From Taudactylus pleione (lineage: Eukaryota > Chordata > Amphibia > Anura > Myobatrachidae): a stretch of 64,000 bases of DNA. Below, piece by piece: positions 35,401 to 49,781 of this stretch (its first letter is position 1; each line of letters begins with the position of its first letter). The notes under the pieces were generated by a model. The model had not been told where the DNA came from and ran no database searches. It saw only the letters and a program-made list of their open reading frames with translations. The translations under genes were made by a program, and so were the position numbers. Location of the stretch: assembly GCA_031769625.1 (NCBI GenBank), contig JAUIMM010002311.1, positions 310,001 through 374,000 on the forward strand. The letters are read 5' to 3'.

Positions 35401-38400
35401 GTGAAGACCAAGACCCACAAATGTGATGTGAAATGGTTTTTCTCCCATGTTGCGTTTAAGAGAAAACAGCAATTGCTCGATTTAGGCCAAAATGCATTGA
35501 AAGCAATGGAAACCACAAAAGCGCATACTTTGTGTTATCTCCTCTTGTAGCAAACACAGACAGCTCAAAATTTCACCAGATCTGTTGAAGACCAAGACCC
35601 ACAAATGTGATGTGAAATGGTTTTTCTCTCATGTTGTGTTTAAGAGAAAACTGCAATTGCACGTTTTAGGCCAAAATGCATTGAAAGCAATGGAAATAAC
35701 AAAAGCGCATACTTGTGTTATATCCTCTTGTAGCAAACACAGACAGCTCAAATTTCACGAGATGTGTTGAAGACCAAGACCCACAAATGTGATGTGAAAT
35801 GGTTATTCTCCCATGTTGCGTTTAAGAGAAAACAGCAATTGCTCGTTTTAGGGCCAAAATGCATTGAAAGCAATGGAAACAACAAAAGCGCATACTTTGT
35901 GTTATCTCCTCTTGTAGCAAACACAGACAGCTCAAAATTTCACGAGATGTGTTGAAGACCAAGACCCACAAATGTGATGTGAAATGGTTATTCTCCCATG
36001 TTGCGTTTAAGAGAAAACAGCAATTGCTCGTTTTAGGCCAAAATGCATTGAAAGCAATGGAAACAACAAAAGCGCATACTTTGTGTTATCTCCTCTTGTA
36101 GCAAACACAGACAGCTCAAAATTTCACTGGATGTGTTGAAGACCAAGACCCACAAATGTGATGTGAAATGTTATTCTCCCATGTTGCGTTTAAGAGAAAA
36201 CAGCAATTGCTCTGTTTTAGGCCAAAATGCAATTGAAAGCAATGGAAACCACAAAAGCGCATTCTTTGTGTTATCTCCTCTTGTAGCAAACACAGACTGC
36301 TCAAAATTTCACTGGATGTGTTGAAGACCAAGACCCACAAATGTGATGTGAAATGGTTTTTCTCCCATGTTGCTTTAAGAGAAAACAGCAATTGCTCGTT
36401 TTAGGCCAAAATGCATTGAAAGCAATGGAAACAACAAAAGCGCATACTTTGTGTTATCTCCTCTTGTAGCAAACAGAGACAGCTCAAAATTTCACGAGAT
36501 GTGTCGAAGACCAAGACCCACAAATGTGATGTGAAATGGTTATTCTCCCATGTTGCGTTTAAGAGAAAACAGCAATTGCTCGTTTTAGGCCAAAATGCAT
36601 TGAAAGCAATGGAAACAACAAAAGCGCATACTTTGTGTTATCTCCTCTTGTAGCAAACACAGACAGCTCAAAATTTCACTGGATGTGTTGAAGACCAAGA
36701 CACACAAATGTGATGTGAAATGGTTTTTCTCTCATGTTGTGTTTAAGAGAAAACTGCAAATGCACGTTTTAGGCCAAAAATGCATTGAAAGCAATGGAAA
36801 CAACAAAAGCGCATACTTTGTGTTATCTCCTCTTGTAGCAAACACAGACAGCTCAAAATTTCACTGGATGTGTTGAAGACCAAGACCCACCAAATGTGAT
36901 GTGAAATGGTTTTTCTCCATGTTGCGTTTAAGAGAAAACAGCAAATGAACGTTTTAGGCCAAAATGCATTGAAAACAATGGAAACAACAAAAGAGCATAC
37001 TTTTGTGTTATCTCCTCTTGTAGCAAACACAGACAGCTCAAAATTTCACTGGATGTGTTGAAGACCAAGACCCACAAATGTGATGTGAAATGGTTTTTCT
37101 CTCATGTTGTGTTTAAGAGAAAACAGCCAAATGCACGTTTTAGGCCAAAATGCACTGAAAGCAATGGAAATAACAAAAGCGCATCCTTTGTGTTATCTCC
37201 TCTTTGTAGCAAACACAGACAGCTCAAAATTTCACAGATCTGTTGAAGACCAAGACCCACAAATGTGATGTGAAATGGGTTTTTCTCTCATGTTGTGTTT
37301 AAGAGAAACTGCAATTGCACGTTTTAGGGCCAAAATGCATTGAAAGCAATGGAAATAACAAAAGCGCATACTTTGTGTTATCTCCCTCTTGTAGCAAACA
37401 CAGACAGCTCAAAATTTCACGAGATGTGTTGAAGACCAAGACCCACAAATGGTGATGTGAAATGGTTTTTCTCCCATGTTGCATTTAAGAGAAAACAGCA
37501 ATTGCTCGTTTTAGGCCAAAATGCATTGAAAGCAATGGAAACAACAAAAGCGCATACTTTGTGTTATCTCCTCTTGTAGCAAACACAGACAGCTCAAAAT
37601 TTCACTGATGTGTTGAAGACCAAGACCCACAAATGTGATGTGAAATGGTTTTTCTCCCATGTTGCTTTAAGAGAAAACAGCAATTGCTCGTTTTAGGCCA
37701 AAATGCATTGAAAGCAATGGAAACAACAAAAGCGCATACTTTGTGTTATCTCCTCTTGTAGCAAACACAGACAAGCTCAAAATTTCACTGGATGTGTTCA
37801 AGACCAAGACCCACAAATGTGATGTGAAATGGTTATTCTGCCATGGTTGCGTTTAAGAGAAAACAGCAATTGCTCGTTTTAGGCCAAAATGCATTGAAAG
37901 CAATGGAAACCACAAAAGCACATACTTTGTGTTATCTCCTCTTGTAGCAAACACAGACAGCTCAAAATTTCACCAGATCTGTTGAAGACCAAGACCCACA
38001 AATGTGATGTGAAATGGTTTTTCTCTCATGTTGTGTTTAAGAGAAAACTGCAATTGCACGTTTTAGGCCAAAATGCATTGAAAGCAATGGAAATAACAAA
38101 AGCGCATACTTTGTGTTATCTCCTCTTGTAGCAAACACAGACAGCTCAAAATTTCACGAGATGTGTTGAAGACCAAGACCCACAAATGTGATGTGAAATG
38201 GTTTTTCTCCCATGTTGCGTTTAAGAGAAAACAGCAATTGCTCGTTTTAGGCCAAAATGCATTGAAAGCAATGGAAACAACAAAAGCGCATACTTTGTGT
38301 TATCTCCTCTTGTAGCAAACACAGACAGCTCAAAATTTCACTGGATGTGTTGAAGGACCAAGACCCACAAATGTGATGTGAAATGGTTTTTCTCCCATGT

Positions 38401-38780
38401 TGCTTTAAGAGAAAACAGCAATTGCTCATTTTAGGCCAAAATGCATTGAAAGCAATGGAAACAACAAAAGCGCATACTTTGTGTTATCTCCCTCTTGTAG
38501 CAAACACAGACAGCTCAAAATTTCACTGGATGTGTTGAAGACCAAGACCCACAAATGTGATGTGAAATGGTTATTCTCCCATGTTGCGTTTAAGAGAAAA
38601 CAGCAATTGCTCGTTTTAGGCCAAAATGCATTGAAAGCAATGGAAACCACAAAAGCGCATACTTTGTGTTATCTCCTCTTGTAGCAAACACAGACAGCTC
38701 AAAATTTCACCAGATCTGTTGAAGACCAAGACCCACAAATGTGATGTGAAATGGTTTTTCTCTCATGTTGTTGTTTAAGA
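35401..38780 (+). other. Patch rich in single-base indels (probable sequence or assembly error)
   Basis: Still the same satellite, but with about 25 single-base indels in 3.4 kb. Insertions lie near 35851, 36213, 36231, 36780, 36891, 37003, 37128, 37204, 37278, 37328, 37385, 37451, 37774, 37845, 38356, 38491 and 38771. Deletions lie near 35403, 35713, 35750, 36170, 36917, 37234, 37306 and 37608. Most lengthen or shorten a run of one base. The other 60 kb has only about five such events outside the inherited 183-bp form. The 15-monomer partner at about 39.4-41.5 kb shares the substitutions but lacks these indels. This fits unpolished long reads better than biological decay. Confidence 0.8.
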
Positions 38781-41560
38781 GAAAACTGCAATTGCACGTT
38801 TTAGGCCAAAATGCATTGAAAGCAATGGAAATAACAAAAGCGCATACTTTGTGTTATCTCCTCTTGTAGCAAACACAGACAGCTCAAAATTTCACGAGAT
38901 GTGTTGAAGACCAAGACCCACAAATGTGATGTGAAATGGTTATTCTCCCATGTTGCGTTTAAGAGAAAACAGCAATTGCTCGTTTTAGGCCAAAATGCAT
39001 TGAAAGCAATGGAAACCACAAAAGCGCATACTTTGTGTTATCTCCTCTTGTAGCAAACACAGACAGCTCAAAATTTCACTGGATGTGTTGAAGACCAAGA
39101 CCCACAAATGTGATGTGAAATGGTTATTCTCCCATGTTGCGTTTAAGAGAAAACAGCAATTGCTCGTTTTAGGCCAAAATGCATTGAAAGCAAAGGAAAC
39201 AACAAAAGTGCATACTTTGTGTTATCTCCTCTTGTAGCAAACACAGACAGCTCAAAATTTCACTGGATGTGTTGAAGACCAAGACCCACAAATTTGATGT
39301 GAAATGGTTATTCTCCCATGTTGCGTTTAAGAGAAAACAGCAATTGCTCGTTTTAGGCCAAAATGCATTGAAAGCAATGGAAACAACAAAAGCGCATACT
39401 TTGTGTTATCTCCTCTTGTAGCAAACACAGACAGCTCAAAATTTCACTGGATGTGTTGAAGACCAAGACACACAAATGTGATGTGAAATGGTTTTTCTCT
39501 CATGTTGTGTTTAAGAGAAAACTGCAAATGCACGTTTTAGGCCAAAATGCATTGAAAGCAATGGAAACAACAAAAGCGCATACTTTGTGTTATCTCCTCT
39601 TGTAGCAAACACAGACAGCTCAAAATTTCACTGGATGTGTTGAAGACCAAGACCCACAAATGTGATGTGAAATGGTTTTTCTCCCATGTTGCGTTTAAGA
39701 GAAAACAGCAAATGAACGTTTTAGGCCAAAATGCATTGAAAACAATGGAAACAACAAAAGAGCATACTTTGTGTTATCTCCTCTTGTAGCAAACACAGAC
39801 AGCTCAAAATTTCACTGGATGTGTTGAAGACCAAGACCCACAAATGTGATGTGAAATGGTTTTTCTCTCATGTTGTGTTTAAGAGAAAACAGCAAATGCA
39901 CGTTTTAGGCCAAAATGCACTGAAAGCAATGGAAATAACAAAAGCGCATCCTTTGTGTTATCTCCTCTTGTAGCAAACACAGACAGCTCAAAATTTCACC
40001 AGATCTGTTGAAGACCAAGACCCACAAATGTGATGTGAAATGGTTTTTCTCTCATGTTGTGTTTAAGAGAAAACTGCAATTGCACGTTTTAGGCCAAAAT
40101 GCATTGAAAGCAATGGAAATAACAAAAGCGCATACTTTGTGTTATCTCCTCTTGTAGCAAACACAGACAGCTCAAAATTTCACAAGATGTGTTGAAGACC
40201 AAGACCCACAAATGTGATGTGAAATGGTTTTTCTCCCATGTTGCATTTAAGAGAAAACAGCAATTGCTCGTTTTAGGCCAAAATGCATTGAAAGCAATGG
40301 AAACAACAAAAGCGCATACTTTGTGTTATCTCCTCTTGTAGCAAACACAGACAGCTCAAAATTTCACTGGATGTGTTGAAGACCAAGACCCACAAATGTG
40401 ATGTGAAATGGTTTTTCTCCCATGTTGCTTTAAGAGAAAACAGCAATTGCTCGTTTTAGGCCAAAATGCATTGAAAGCAATGGAAACAACAAAAGCGCAT
40501 ACTTTGTGTTATCTCCTCTTGTAGCAAACACAGACAGCTCAAAATTTCACTGGATGTGTTCAAGACCAAGACCCACAAATGTGATGTGAAATGGTTATTC
40601 TGCCATGTTGCGTTTAAGAGAAAACAGCAATTGCTCGTTTTAGGCCAAAATGCATTGAAAGCAATGGAAACCACAAAAGCACATACTTTGTGTTATCTCC
40701 TCTTGTAGCAAACACAGACAGCTCAAAATTTCACCAGATCTGTTGAAGACCAAGACCCACAAATGTGATGTGAAATGGTTTTTCTCTCATGTTGTGTTTA
40801 AGAGAAAACTGCAATTGCACGTTTTAGGCCAAAATGCATTGAAAGCAATGGAAATAACAAAAGCGCATACTTTGTGTTATCTCCTCTTGTAGCAAACACA
40901 GACAGCTCAAAATTTCACGAGATGTGTTGAAGACCAAGACCCACAAATGTGATGTGAAATGGTTTTTCTCCCATGTTGCGTTTAAGAGAAAACTGCAATT
41001 GCTCGTTTTAGGCCAAAATGCATTGAAAGCAATGGAAACAACAAAAGCGCATACTTTGTGTTATCTCCTCTTGTAGCAAACACAGACAGCTCAAAATTTC
41101 ACTGGATGTGTTGAAGACCAAGACCCACAAATGTGATGTGAAATGGTTTTTCTCCCATGTTGCTTTAAGAGAAAACAGCAATTGCTCGTTTTAGGCCAAA
41201 ATGCATTGAAAGCAATGGAAACAACAAAAGCGCATACTTTGTGTTATCTCCTCTTGTAGCAAACACAGACAGCTCAAAATTTCACTGGATGTGTTGAAGA
41301 CCAAGACCCACAAATGTGATGTGAAATGGTTATTCTCCCATGTTGCGTTTAAGAGAAAACAGCAATTGCTCGTTTTAGGCCAAAATGCATTGAAAGCAAT
41401 GGAAACCACAAAAGCGCATACTTTGTGTTATCTCCTCTTGTAGCAAACACAGACAGCTCAAAATTTCACCAGATCTGTTGAAGACCAAGACCCACAAATG
41501 TGATGTGAAATGGTTTTTCTCTCATGTTGTGTTTAAGAGAAAACTGCAATTGCACATTTT
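37235..41560 (+). repeat. 15-monomer HOR pair (about 2,760 bp) spanning the indel patch
   Basis: The ccagatctg marks follow the same rhythm twice: about 37235, 37972 and 38711, then about 40000, 40735 and 41468. The paired rare forms gttcaagacc (37799 and 40561) and attctgccatg (about 37838 and 40599) confirm the alignment. The 37799-40561 distance is 2,762 bp, that is 15 x 184 plus the net gain of bases in the indel patch. Confidence 0.82.
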
Positions 41561-44500
41561 AGGCCAAAATGCATTGAAAGCAATGGAAATAACAAAAGCG
41601 CATACTTTGTGTTATCTCCTCTTGTAGCAAACACAGACAGCTCAAAATTTCACGAGATGTGTTGAAGACCAAGACCCACAAATGTGATGTGAAATGGTTA
41701 TTCTCCCATGTTGCGTTTAAGAGAAAACAGCAATTGCTCGTTTTAGGCCAAAATGCATTGAAAGCAATGGAAACCACAAAAGCGCATACTTTGTGTTATC
41801 TCCTCTTGTAGCAAACACAGACAGCTCAAAATTTCACTGGATGTGTTGAAGACCAAGACCCACAAATGTGATGTGAAATGGTTATTCTCCCATGTTGCGT
41901 TTAAGAGAAAACAGCAATTGCTCGTTTTAGGCCAAAATGCATTGAAAGCAAAGGAAACTACAAAAGTGCATACTTTGTGTTATCTCCTCTTGTAGCAAAC
42001 ACAGACAGCTCAAAATTTCACTGGATGTGTTGAAGACCAAGACCCACAAATTTGATGTGAAATGGTTATTCTCCCATGTTGCGTTTAAGAGAAAACTGCA
42101 ATTGCACGTTTTAGGCCAAAATGCATTGAAAGCAATGGAAATAACAAAAGCGCATACTTTGTGTTATCTCCTCTTGTAGCAAACACAGACAGCTCAAAAT
42201 TTCACGAGATGTGTTGAAGACCAAGACCCACAAATGTGATGTGAAATGGTTTTTCTCCCATGTTGCGTTTAAGAGAAAACAGCAATTGCTCGTTTTAGGC
42301 CAAAATGCATTGAAAGCAATGGAAACAACAAAAGCGCATACTTTGTGTTATCTCCTCTTGTAGCAAACACAGACAGCTCAAAATTTCACTGGATGTGTTG
42401 AAGACCAAGACCCACAAATGTGATGTGAAATGGTTATTCTCCCATGTTGCGTTTAAGAGAAAACAGCAATTGCTCGTTTTAGGCCAAAATGCATTGAAAG
42501 CAAAGGAAACAACAAAAGCGCATACTTTGTGTTATCTCCTCTTGTAGCAAACACAGACAGCTCAAAATTTCACTGGATGTGTTGAAGACCAAGACCCACA
42601 AATGTGATGTGAAATGGTTATTCTCCCATGTTGCGTTTAAGAGAAAACAGCAATTGCTCGTTTTAGGCCAAAATGCATTGAAAACAATGGAAACAACAAA
42701 AGCGCATACTTTGTGTTATCTCCTCTTGTAGCAAACACAGACAGCTCAAAATTTCACTGGATGTGTTGAAGACCAAGACACACAAATGTGATGTGAAATG
42801 GTTTTTCTCTCATGTTGTGTTTAAGAGAAAACTGCAAATGCACGTTTTAGGCCAAAATGCATTGAAAGCAATGGAAATAACAAAAGCGCATACTTTGTGT
42901 TATCTCCTCTTGTAGCAAACACAGACAGCTCAAAATTTCACTGGATGTGTTGAAGACCAAGACACACAAATGTGATGTGAAATGGTTTTTCTCTCATGTT
43001 GTGTTTAAGAGAAAACTGCAAATGCACATTTTAGGCCAAAATGCATTGAAAGCAATGGAAATAACAAAAGCGCATACTTTGTGTTATCTCCTCTTGTAGC
43101 AAACACAGACAGCTCAAAATTTCACCAGATCTGTTGAAGACCAAGACCCACAAATGTGATGTGAAATGGTTTTTCTCCCATGTTGCATTTAAGAGAAAAC
43201 AGCAAATGAACGTTTTAGGCCAAAATGCATTGAAAACAATGGAAACAACAAAAGCGCATACTTTGTGTTATCTCCTCTTGTAGCAAACACAGACAGCTCA
43301 AAATTTCACTGGATGTGTTGAAGACCAAGACCCACAAATGTGATGTGAAATGGTTTTTCTCTCATGTTGTGTTTAAGAGAAAACAGCAAATGCACGTTTT
43401 AGGCCAAAATGCATTGAAAGCAATGGAAATAACAAAAGCGCATCCTTTGTGTTATCTCCTCTTGTAGCAAACACAGACAGCTCAAAATTTCACCAGATCT
43501 GTTGAAGACCAAGACCCACAAATGTGATGTAAAATGGTTTTTCTCTCATGTTGTGTTTAAGAGAAAACTGCAATTGCACGTTTTAGGCCAAAATGCATTG
43601 AAAGCAATGGAAATAACAAAAGCGCATACTTTGTGTTATCTCCTCTTGTAGCAAACACAGACAGCTCAAAATTTCACGAGATGTGTTGAAGACCAAGACC
43701 CACAAATGTGATGTGAAATGGTTTTTCTCCCATGTTGCGTTTAAGAGAAAACAGCAATTGCTCGTTTTAGGCCAAAATGCATTGAAAGCAATGGAAACAA
43801 CAAAAGCGCATACTTTGTGTTATCTCCTCTTGTAGCAAACACAGACAGCTCAAAATTTCACTGGATGTGTTGAAGACCAAGACCCACAAATGTGATGTGA
43901 AATGGTTTTTCTCCCATGTTGCTTTAAGAGAAAACAGCAATTGCTCGTTTTAGGCCAAAATGCATTGAAAGCAATGGAAACAACAAAAGCGCATACTTTG
44001 TGTTATCTCCTCTTGTAGCAAACACAGACAGCTCAAAATTTCACTGGATGTGTTGAAGACCAAGACCCACAAATGTGATGTGAAATGGTTATTTTCCCAT
44101 GTTGCGTTTAAGAGAAAACAGCAATTGCTCGTTTTAGGCCAAAATGCATTGAAAGCAATGGAAACCACAAAAGCGCATACTTTGTGTTATCTCCTCTTGT
44201 AGCAAACACAGACAGCTCAATATTTCACCAGATCTGTTGAAGACCAAGACCCACAAATGTGATGTGAAATGGTTTTTCTCTCATGTTGTGTTTAAGAGAA
44301 AACTGCAATTGCACGTTTTAGGCCAAAATGCATTGAAAGCAATGGAAATAACAAAAGCGCATACTTTGTGTTATCTCCTCTTGTAGCAAACACAGACAGC
44401 TCAAAATTTCACGAGATGTGTTGAAGACCAAGACCCACAAATGTGATGTGAAATGGTTATTCTCCCATGTTGCGTTTAAGAGAAAACAGCAATTGCTCGT

Positions 44501-47500
44501 TTTAGGCCAAAATGCATTGAAAGCAATGGAAACAACAAAAGTGCATACTTTGTGTTATCTCCTCTTGTAGCAAACACAGACAGCTCAAAATTTCACTGGA
44601 TGTGTTGAAGACCAAGACCCACAAATGTGATGTGAAATGGTTATTCTCCCATGTTGCGTTTAAGAGAAAACAGCAATTGCTCGTTTTAGGCCAAAATGCA
44701 TTGAAAGCAATGGAAACCACAAAAGCGCATTCTTTGTGTTATCTCCTCTTGTAGCAAACACAGACTGCTCAAAATTTCACTGGATGTGTTGAAGACCAAG
44801 ACCCACAAATGTGATGTGAAATGGTTATTCTCCCATGTTGCGTTTAAGAGAAAACAGCAATTGCTCGTTTTAGGCCAAAATGCATTGAAAGCAATGGAAA
44901 CAACAAAAGCGCATACTTTGTGTTATCTCCTCTTGTAGCAAACACAGACAGCTCAAAATTTCACTGGATGTGTTGAAGACCAAGACCCACAAATGTGATG
45001 TGAAATGGTTATTCTCCCATGTTGCGTTTAAGAGAAAACAGCAATTGCTCGTTTTAGGCCAAAATGCATTGAAAACAATGGAAACAACAAAAGCGCATAC
45101 TTTGTGTTATCTCCTCTTGTAGCAAACACAGACAGCTCAAAATTTCACTGGATGTGTTGAAGACCAAGACACACAAATGTGATGTGAAATGGTTTTTCTC
45201 TAATGTTGCATTTAAGAGAAAACAGCAAATGAACGTTTTAGGCCAAAATGCATTGAAAACAATGGAAACAACAAAAGCGCATACTTTGTGTTATCTCCTC
45301 TTGTAGCAAACACAGACAGCTCAAAATTTCACTGGATGTGTTGAAGACCAAGACCCACAAATGTGATGTGAAATGGTTTTTCTCTCATGTTGTGTTTAAG
45401 AGAAAACAGCAAATGCACGTTTTAGGCCAAAATGCATTGAAATCAATGGAAATAACAAAAGCGCATCCTTTGTGTTATCTCCTCTTGTAGCAAACACAGA
45501 CAGCTCAAAATTTCACGAGATGTGTTGAAGACCAAGACCCACAAATGTGATGTGAAATGGTTATTCTCCCATGTTGCGTTTAAGAGAAAACAGCAATTGC
45601 TCGTTTTAGGCCAAAATGCATTGAAAGCAATGGAAACCACAAAAGCGCATACTTTGTGTTATCTCCTCTTGTAGCAAACACAGACAGCTCAAAATTTCAC
45701 TGGATGTGTTGAAGACCAAGACCCACAAATGTGATGTGAAATGGTTATTCTCCCATGTTGCGTTTAAGAGAAAACAGCAATTGCTCGTTTTAGGCCAAAA
45801 TGCATTGAAAGCAATGGAAACAACAAAAGCGCATACTTTGTGTTATCTCCTCTTGTAGCAAACACAGACAGCTCAAAATTTCACTGGATGTGTTGAAGAC
45901 CAAGACCCACAAATGTGATGTGAAATGGTTTTTCTCTCATGTTGTGTTTAAGAGAAAACTGCAATTGCACGTTTTAGGCCAAAATGCATTGAAAGCAATG
46001 GAAATAACAAAAGCGCATACTTTGTGTTATCTCCTCTTGTAGCAAACACAGACAGCTCAAAATTTCACGAGATGTGTTGAAGACCAAGACCCACAAATGT
46101 GATGTGAAATGGTTTTTCTCCCATGTTGCGTTTAAGAGAAAACAGCAATTGCTCGTTTTAGGCCAAAATGCATTGAAAGCAATGGAAACAACAAAAGTGC
46201 ATACTTTGTGTTATCTCCTCTTGTAGCAAACACAGACAGCTCAAAATTTCACTGGATGTGTTGAAGACCAAGACCCACAAATGTGATGTGAAATGGATTT
46301 TCTCCCATGTTGCGTTTAAGAGAAAACAGCAATTGCTCGTTTTAGGCCAAAATGCTTTGAAAGCAATGGAAACAACAAAAGCGCATACTTTGTGTTATCT
46401 CCTCTTGTAGCAAACACAGACAGCTCAAAATTTCACTGGATGTGTTGAAGACCAAGACACACAAATGTGATGTGAAATGGTTTTTCTCTCATGTTGTGTT
46501 TAAGAGAAAACTGCAAATGCACGTTTTAGGCCAAAATGCATTGAAAGCAATGGAAATAACAAAAGCGCATACTTTGTGTTATCTCCTCTTTTAGCAAACA
46601 CAGACAGCTCAAAATTTCACGAGATGTGTTGAAGACCAAGACCCACAAATGTGATGTGAAATGGTTTTTCTCCCATGTTGCATTTAAGAGAAAACAGCAA
46701 ATGAACGTTTTAGGCCAAAATGCATTGAAAACAATGGAAACAACAAAAGCGCATACTTTGTGTTATCTCCTCTTGTAGCAAACACAGACAGCTCAAAATT
46801 TCACTGGATGTGTTGAAGACCAAGACCCACAAATGTGATGTGAAATGGTTTTTCTCTCATGTTGTGTTTAAGAGAAAACAGCAAATGCACGTTTTAGGCC
46901 AAAATGCATTGAAAGCAATGGAAATAACAAAAGCGCATCCTTTGTGTTATCTCCTCTTGTAGCAAACACAGACAGCTCAAAATTTCACCAGATCTGTTGA
47001 AGACCAAGACCCACAAATGTGATGTGAAATGGTTTTTCTCTCATGTTGTGTTTAAGAGAAAACTGCAATTGCACGTTTTAGGCCAAAATGCATTGAAAGC
47101 AATGGAAATAACAAAAGCGCATACTTTGTGTTATCTCCTCTTGTAGCAAACACAGACAGCTCAAAATTTCACGAGATGTGTTGAAGACCAAGACCCACAA
47201 ATGTGATGTGAAATGGTTTTTCTCCCATGTTGCGTTTAAGAGAAAACAGCAATTGCTCGTTTTAGGCCAAAATGCATTGAAAGCAATGGAAACAACAAAA
47301 GCGCATACTTTGTGTTATCTCCTCTTGTAGCAAACACAGACAGCTCAAAAATTCACTGGATGTGTTGAAGACCAAGACCCACAAATGTGATGTGAAATGG
47401 TTTTTCTCCCATGTTGCGTTTAAGAGAAAACAGCAATTGCTCGTTTTAGGCCAAAATGCATTGAAAGCAATGGAAACAACAAAAGCGCATACTTTGTGTT

Positions 47501-49781
47501 ATCTCCTCTTGTAGCAAACACAGACAGCTCAAAATTTCACTGGATGTGTTGAAGACCAAGACCCACAAATGTGATGTGAAATGGTTTTTCTCTCATGTTG
47601 TGTTTAAGAGAAAACTGCAATTGCACGTTTTAGGCCAAAATGCATTGAAAGCAATGGAAATAACAAAAGCGCATACTTTGTGTTATCTCCTCTTGTAGCA
47701 AACACAGACAGCTCAAAATTTCACTGGATGTGTTGAAGACCAAGACCCACAAATGTGATGTGAAATGGTTATTTTCCCATGTTGCGTTTAAGAGAAAACA
47801 GCAATTGCTCGTTTTAGGCCAAAATGCATTGAAAGCAATGGAAACCACAAAATCGCATTCTTTGTGTTATCTCCTCTTGTAGCAAACACAGACAGCTCAA
47901 AATTTCACTGGATGTGTTGAAGACCAAGACCCACAAATGTGATGTGAAATGGTTATTCTCCCATGTTGCGTTTAAGAGAAAACAGCAATTGCTCGTTTTA
48001 GGCCAAAATGCATTGAAAGCAATGGAAACAACAAAAGCGCATACTTTGTGTTATCTCCTCTTGTAGCAAACACAGACAGCTCAAAATTTCACTGGATGTG
48101 TTGAAGACCAAGACCCACAAATGTGATGTGAAATGGTTATTCTCCCATGTTGCGTTTAAGAGAAAACAGCAATTGCTCGTTTTAGGCCAAAATGCATTGA
48201 AAACAATGGAAACAACAAAAGCGCATACTTTGTGTTATCTCCTCTTGTAGCAAACACAGACAGCTCAAAATTTCACTGGATGTGTTGAAGACCAAGACAC
48301 ACAAATGTGATGTGAAATGGTTTTTCTCTCATGTCGTGTTTAAGAGAAAACTGCAAATGCACGTTTTAGGCCAAAATGCATTGAAAGCAATGGAAATAAC
48401 AAAAGCGCATACTTTGTGTTATCTCCTCTTGTAGCAAACACAGACAGCTCAAAATTTCACCAGATCTGTTGAAGACCAAGACCCACAAATGTGATGTGAA
48501 ATGGTTTTTCTCCCATGTTGCATTTAAGAGAAAACAGCAAATGAACGTTTTAGGCCAAAATGCATTGAAAACAATGGAAACAACAAAAGCGCATACTTTG
48601 TGTTATCTCCTCTTGTAGCAAACACAGACAGCTCAAAATTTCACTGGATGTGTTGAAGACCAAGACCCACAAATGTGATGTGAAATGGTTTTTCTCTCAT
48701 GTTGTGTTTAAGAGAAAACAGCAAATGCACGTTTTAGGCCAAAATGCATTGAAAGCAATGGAAATAACAAAAGCGCATCCTTTGTGTTATCTCCTCTTGT
48801 AGCAAACACAGACAGCTCAAAATTTCACCAGATCTGTTGAAGACCAAGACCCACAAATGTGATGTAAAATGGTTTTTCTCTCATGTTGTGTTTAAGAGAA
48901 AACTGCAATTGCACGTTTTAGGCCAAAATGCATTGAAAGCAATGGAAATAACAAAAGCGCATACTTTGTGTTATCTCCTCTTGTAGCAAACACAGACAGC
49001 TCAAAATTTCACGAGATGTGTTGAAGACCAAGACCCACAAATGTGATGTGAAATGGTTTTTCTCCCATGTTGCGTTTAAGAGAAAACAGCAATTGCTCGT
49101 TTTAGGCCTAAATGCATTGAAAGCAATGGAAACAACAAAAGCGCATACTTTGTGTTATCTCCTCTTGTAGCAAACACAGACAGCTCAAAATTTCACCAGA
49201 TGTGTTGAAGACCAAGACCCACAAATGTGATGTGAAATGGTTTTTCTCTCATGTTGTGTTTAAGAGAAAACTGCAATTGCACGTTTTAGGCCAAAATGCA
49301 TTGAAAGCAATGGAAATAACAAAAGCGCATACTTTGTGTTATCTCCTCTTGTAGCAAACACAGACAGCTCAAAATTTCACGAGATGTGTTGAAGACCAAG
49401 ACCCACAAATGTGATGTGAAATGGTTATTCTCCCATGTTGCGTTTAAGAGAAAACAGCAATTGCTCGTTTTAGGCCAAAATGCATTGAAAGCAATGGAAA
49501 CAACAAAAGCGCATACTTTGTGTTATCTCCTCTTGTAGCAAACACAGACAGCTCAAAATTTCACTGGATGTGTTGAAGACCAAGACCCACAAATTTGATG
49601 TGAAATGGTTATTGTCCCATGTTGCGTTTAAGAGAAAACAGCAATTGCTCGTTTTAGGCCAAAATGCATTGAAAGCAATGGAAACCACAAAAGCGCATAC
49701 TTTGTGTTATCTCCTCTTGTAGCAAACACAGACAGCTCAAAATTTCACTGGATGTGTTGAAGACCAAGACCCACAAACCTG
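41561..49781 (+). repeat. Right-domain mosaic array, middle part
   Basis: Satellite only. The gcatcc form recurs near 43443, 45468, 46937 and 48778 (11, 8 and 10 monomers). The single-base change cctcttttag at 46591 has its next copy at 50087, 3,496 bp or 19 monomers away. ccagatctg marks at about 44227 and 46988 are 15 monomers apart. Private changes include attttccc near 44094, cattctttg near 44730, gcaaagg near 41951 and 42503, and aatgctttg near 46354. Confidence 0.85.

Noticed and set aside
35401..38780. Indel patch read as an ancient, decayed pericentromeric island
   Set aside because: Substitution divergence from the partner at 39.4-41.5 kb is low, while indels in single-base runs are frequent. 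True decay would raise both, so sequence error is the simpler reading.
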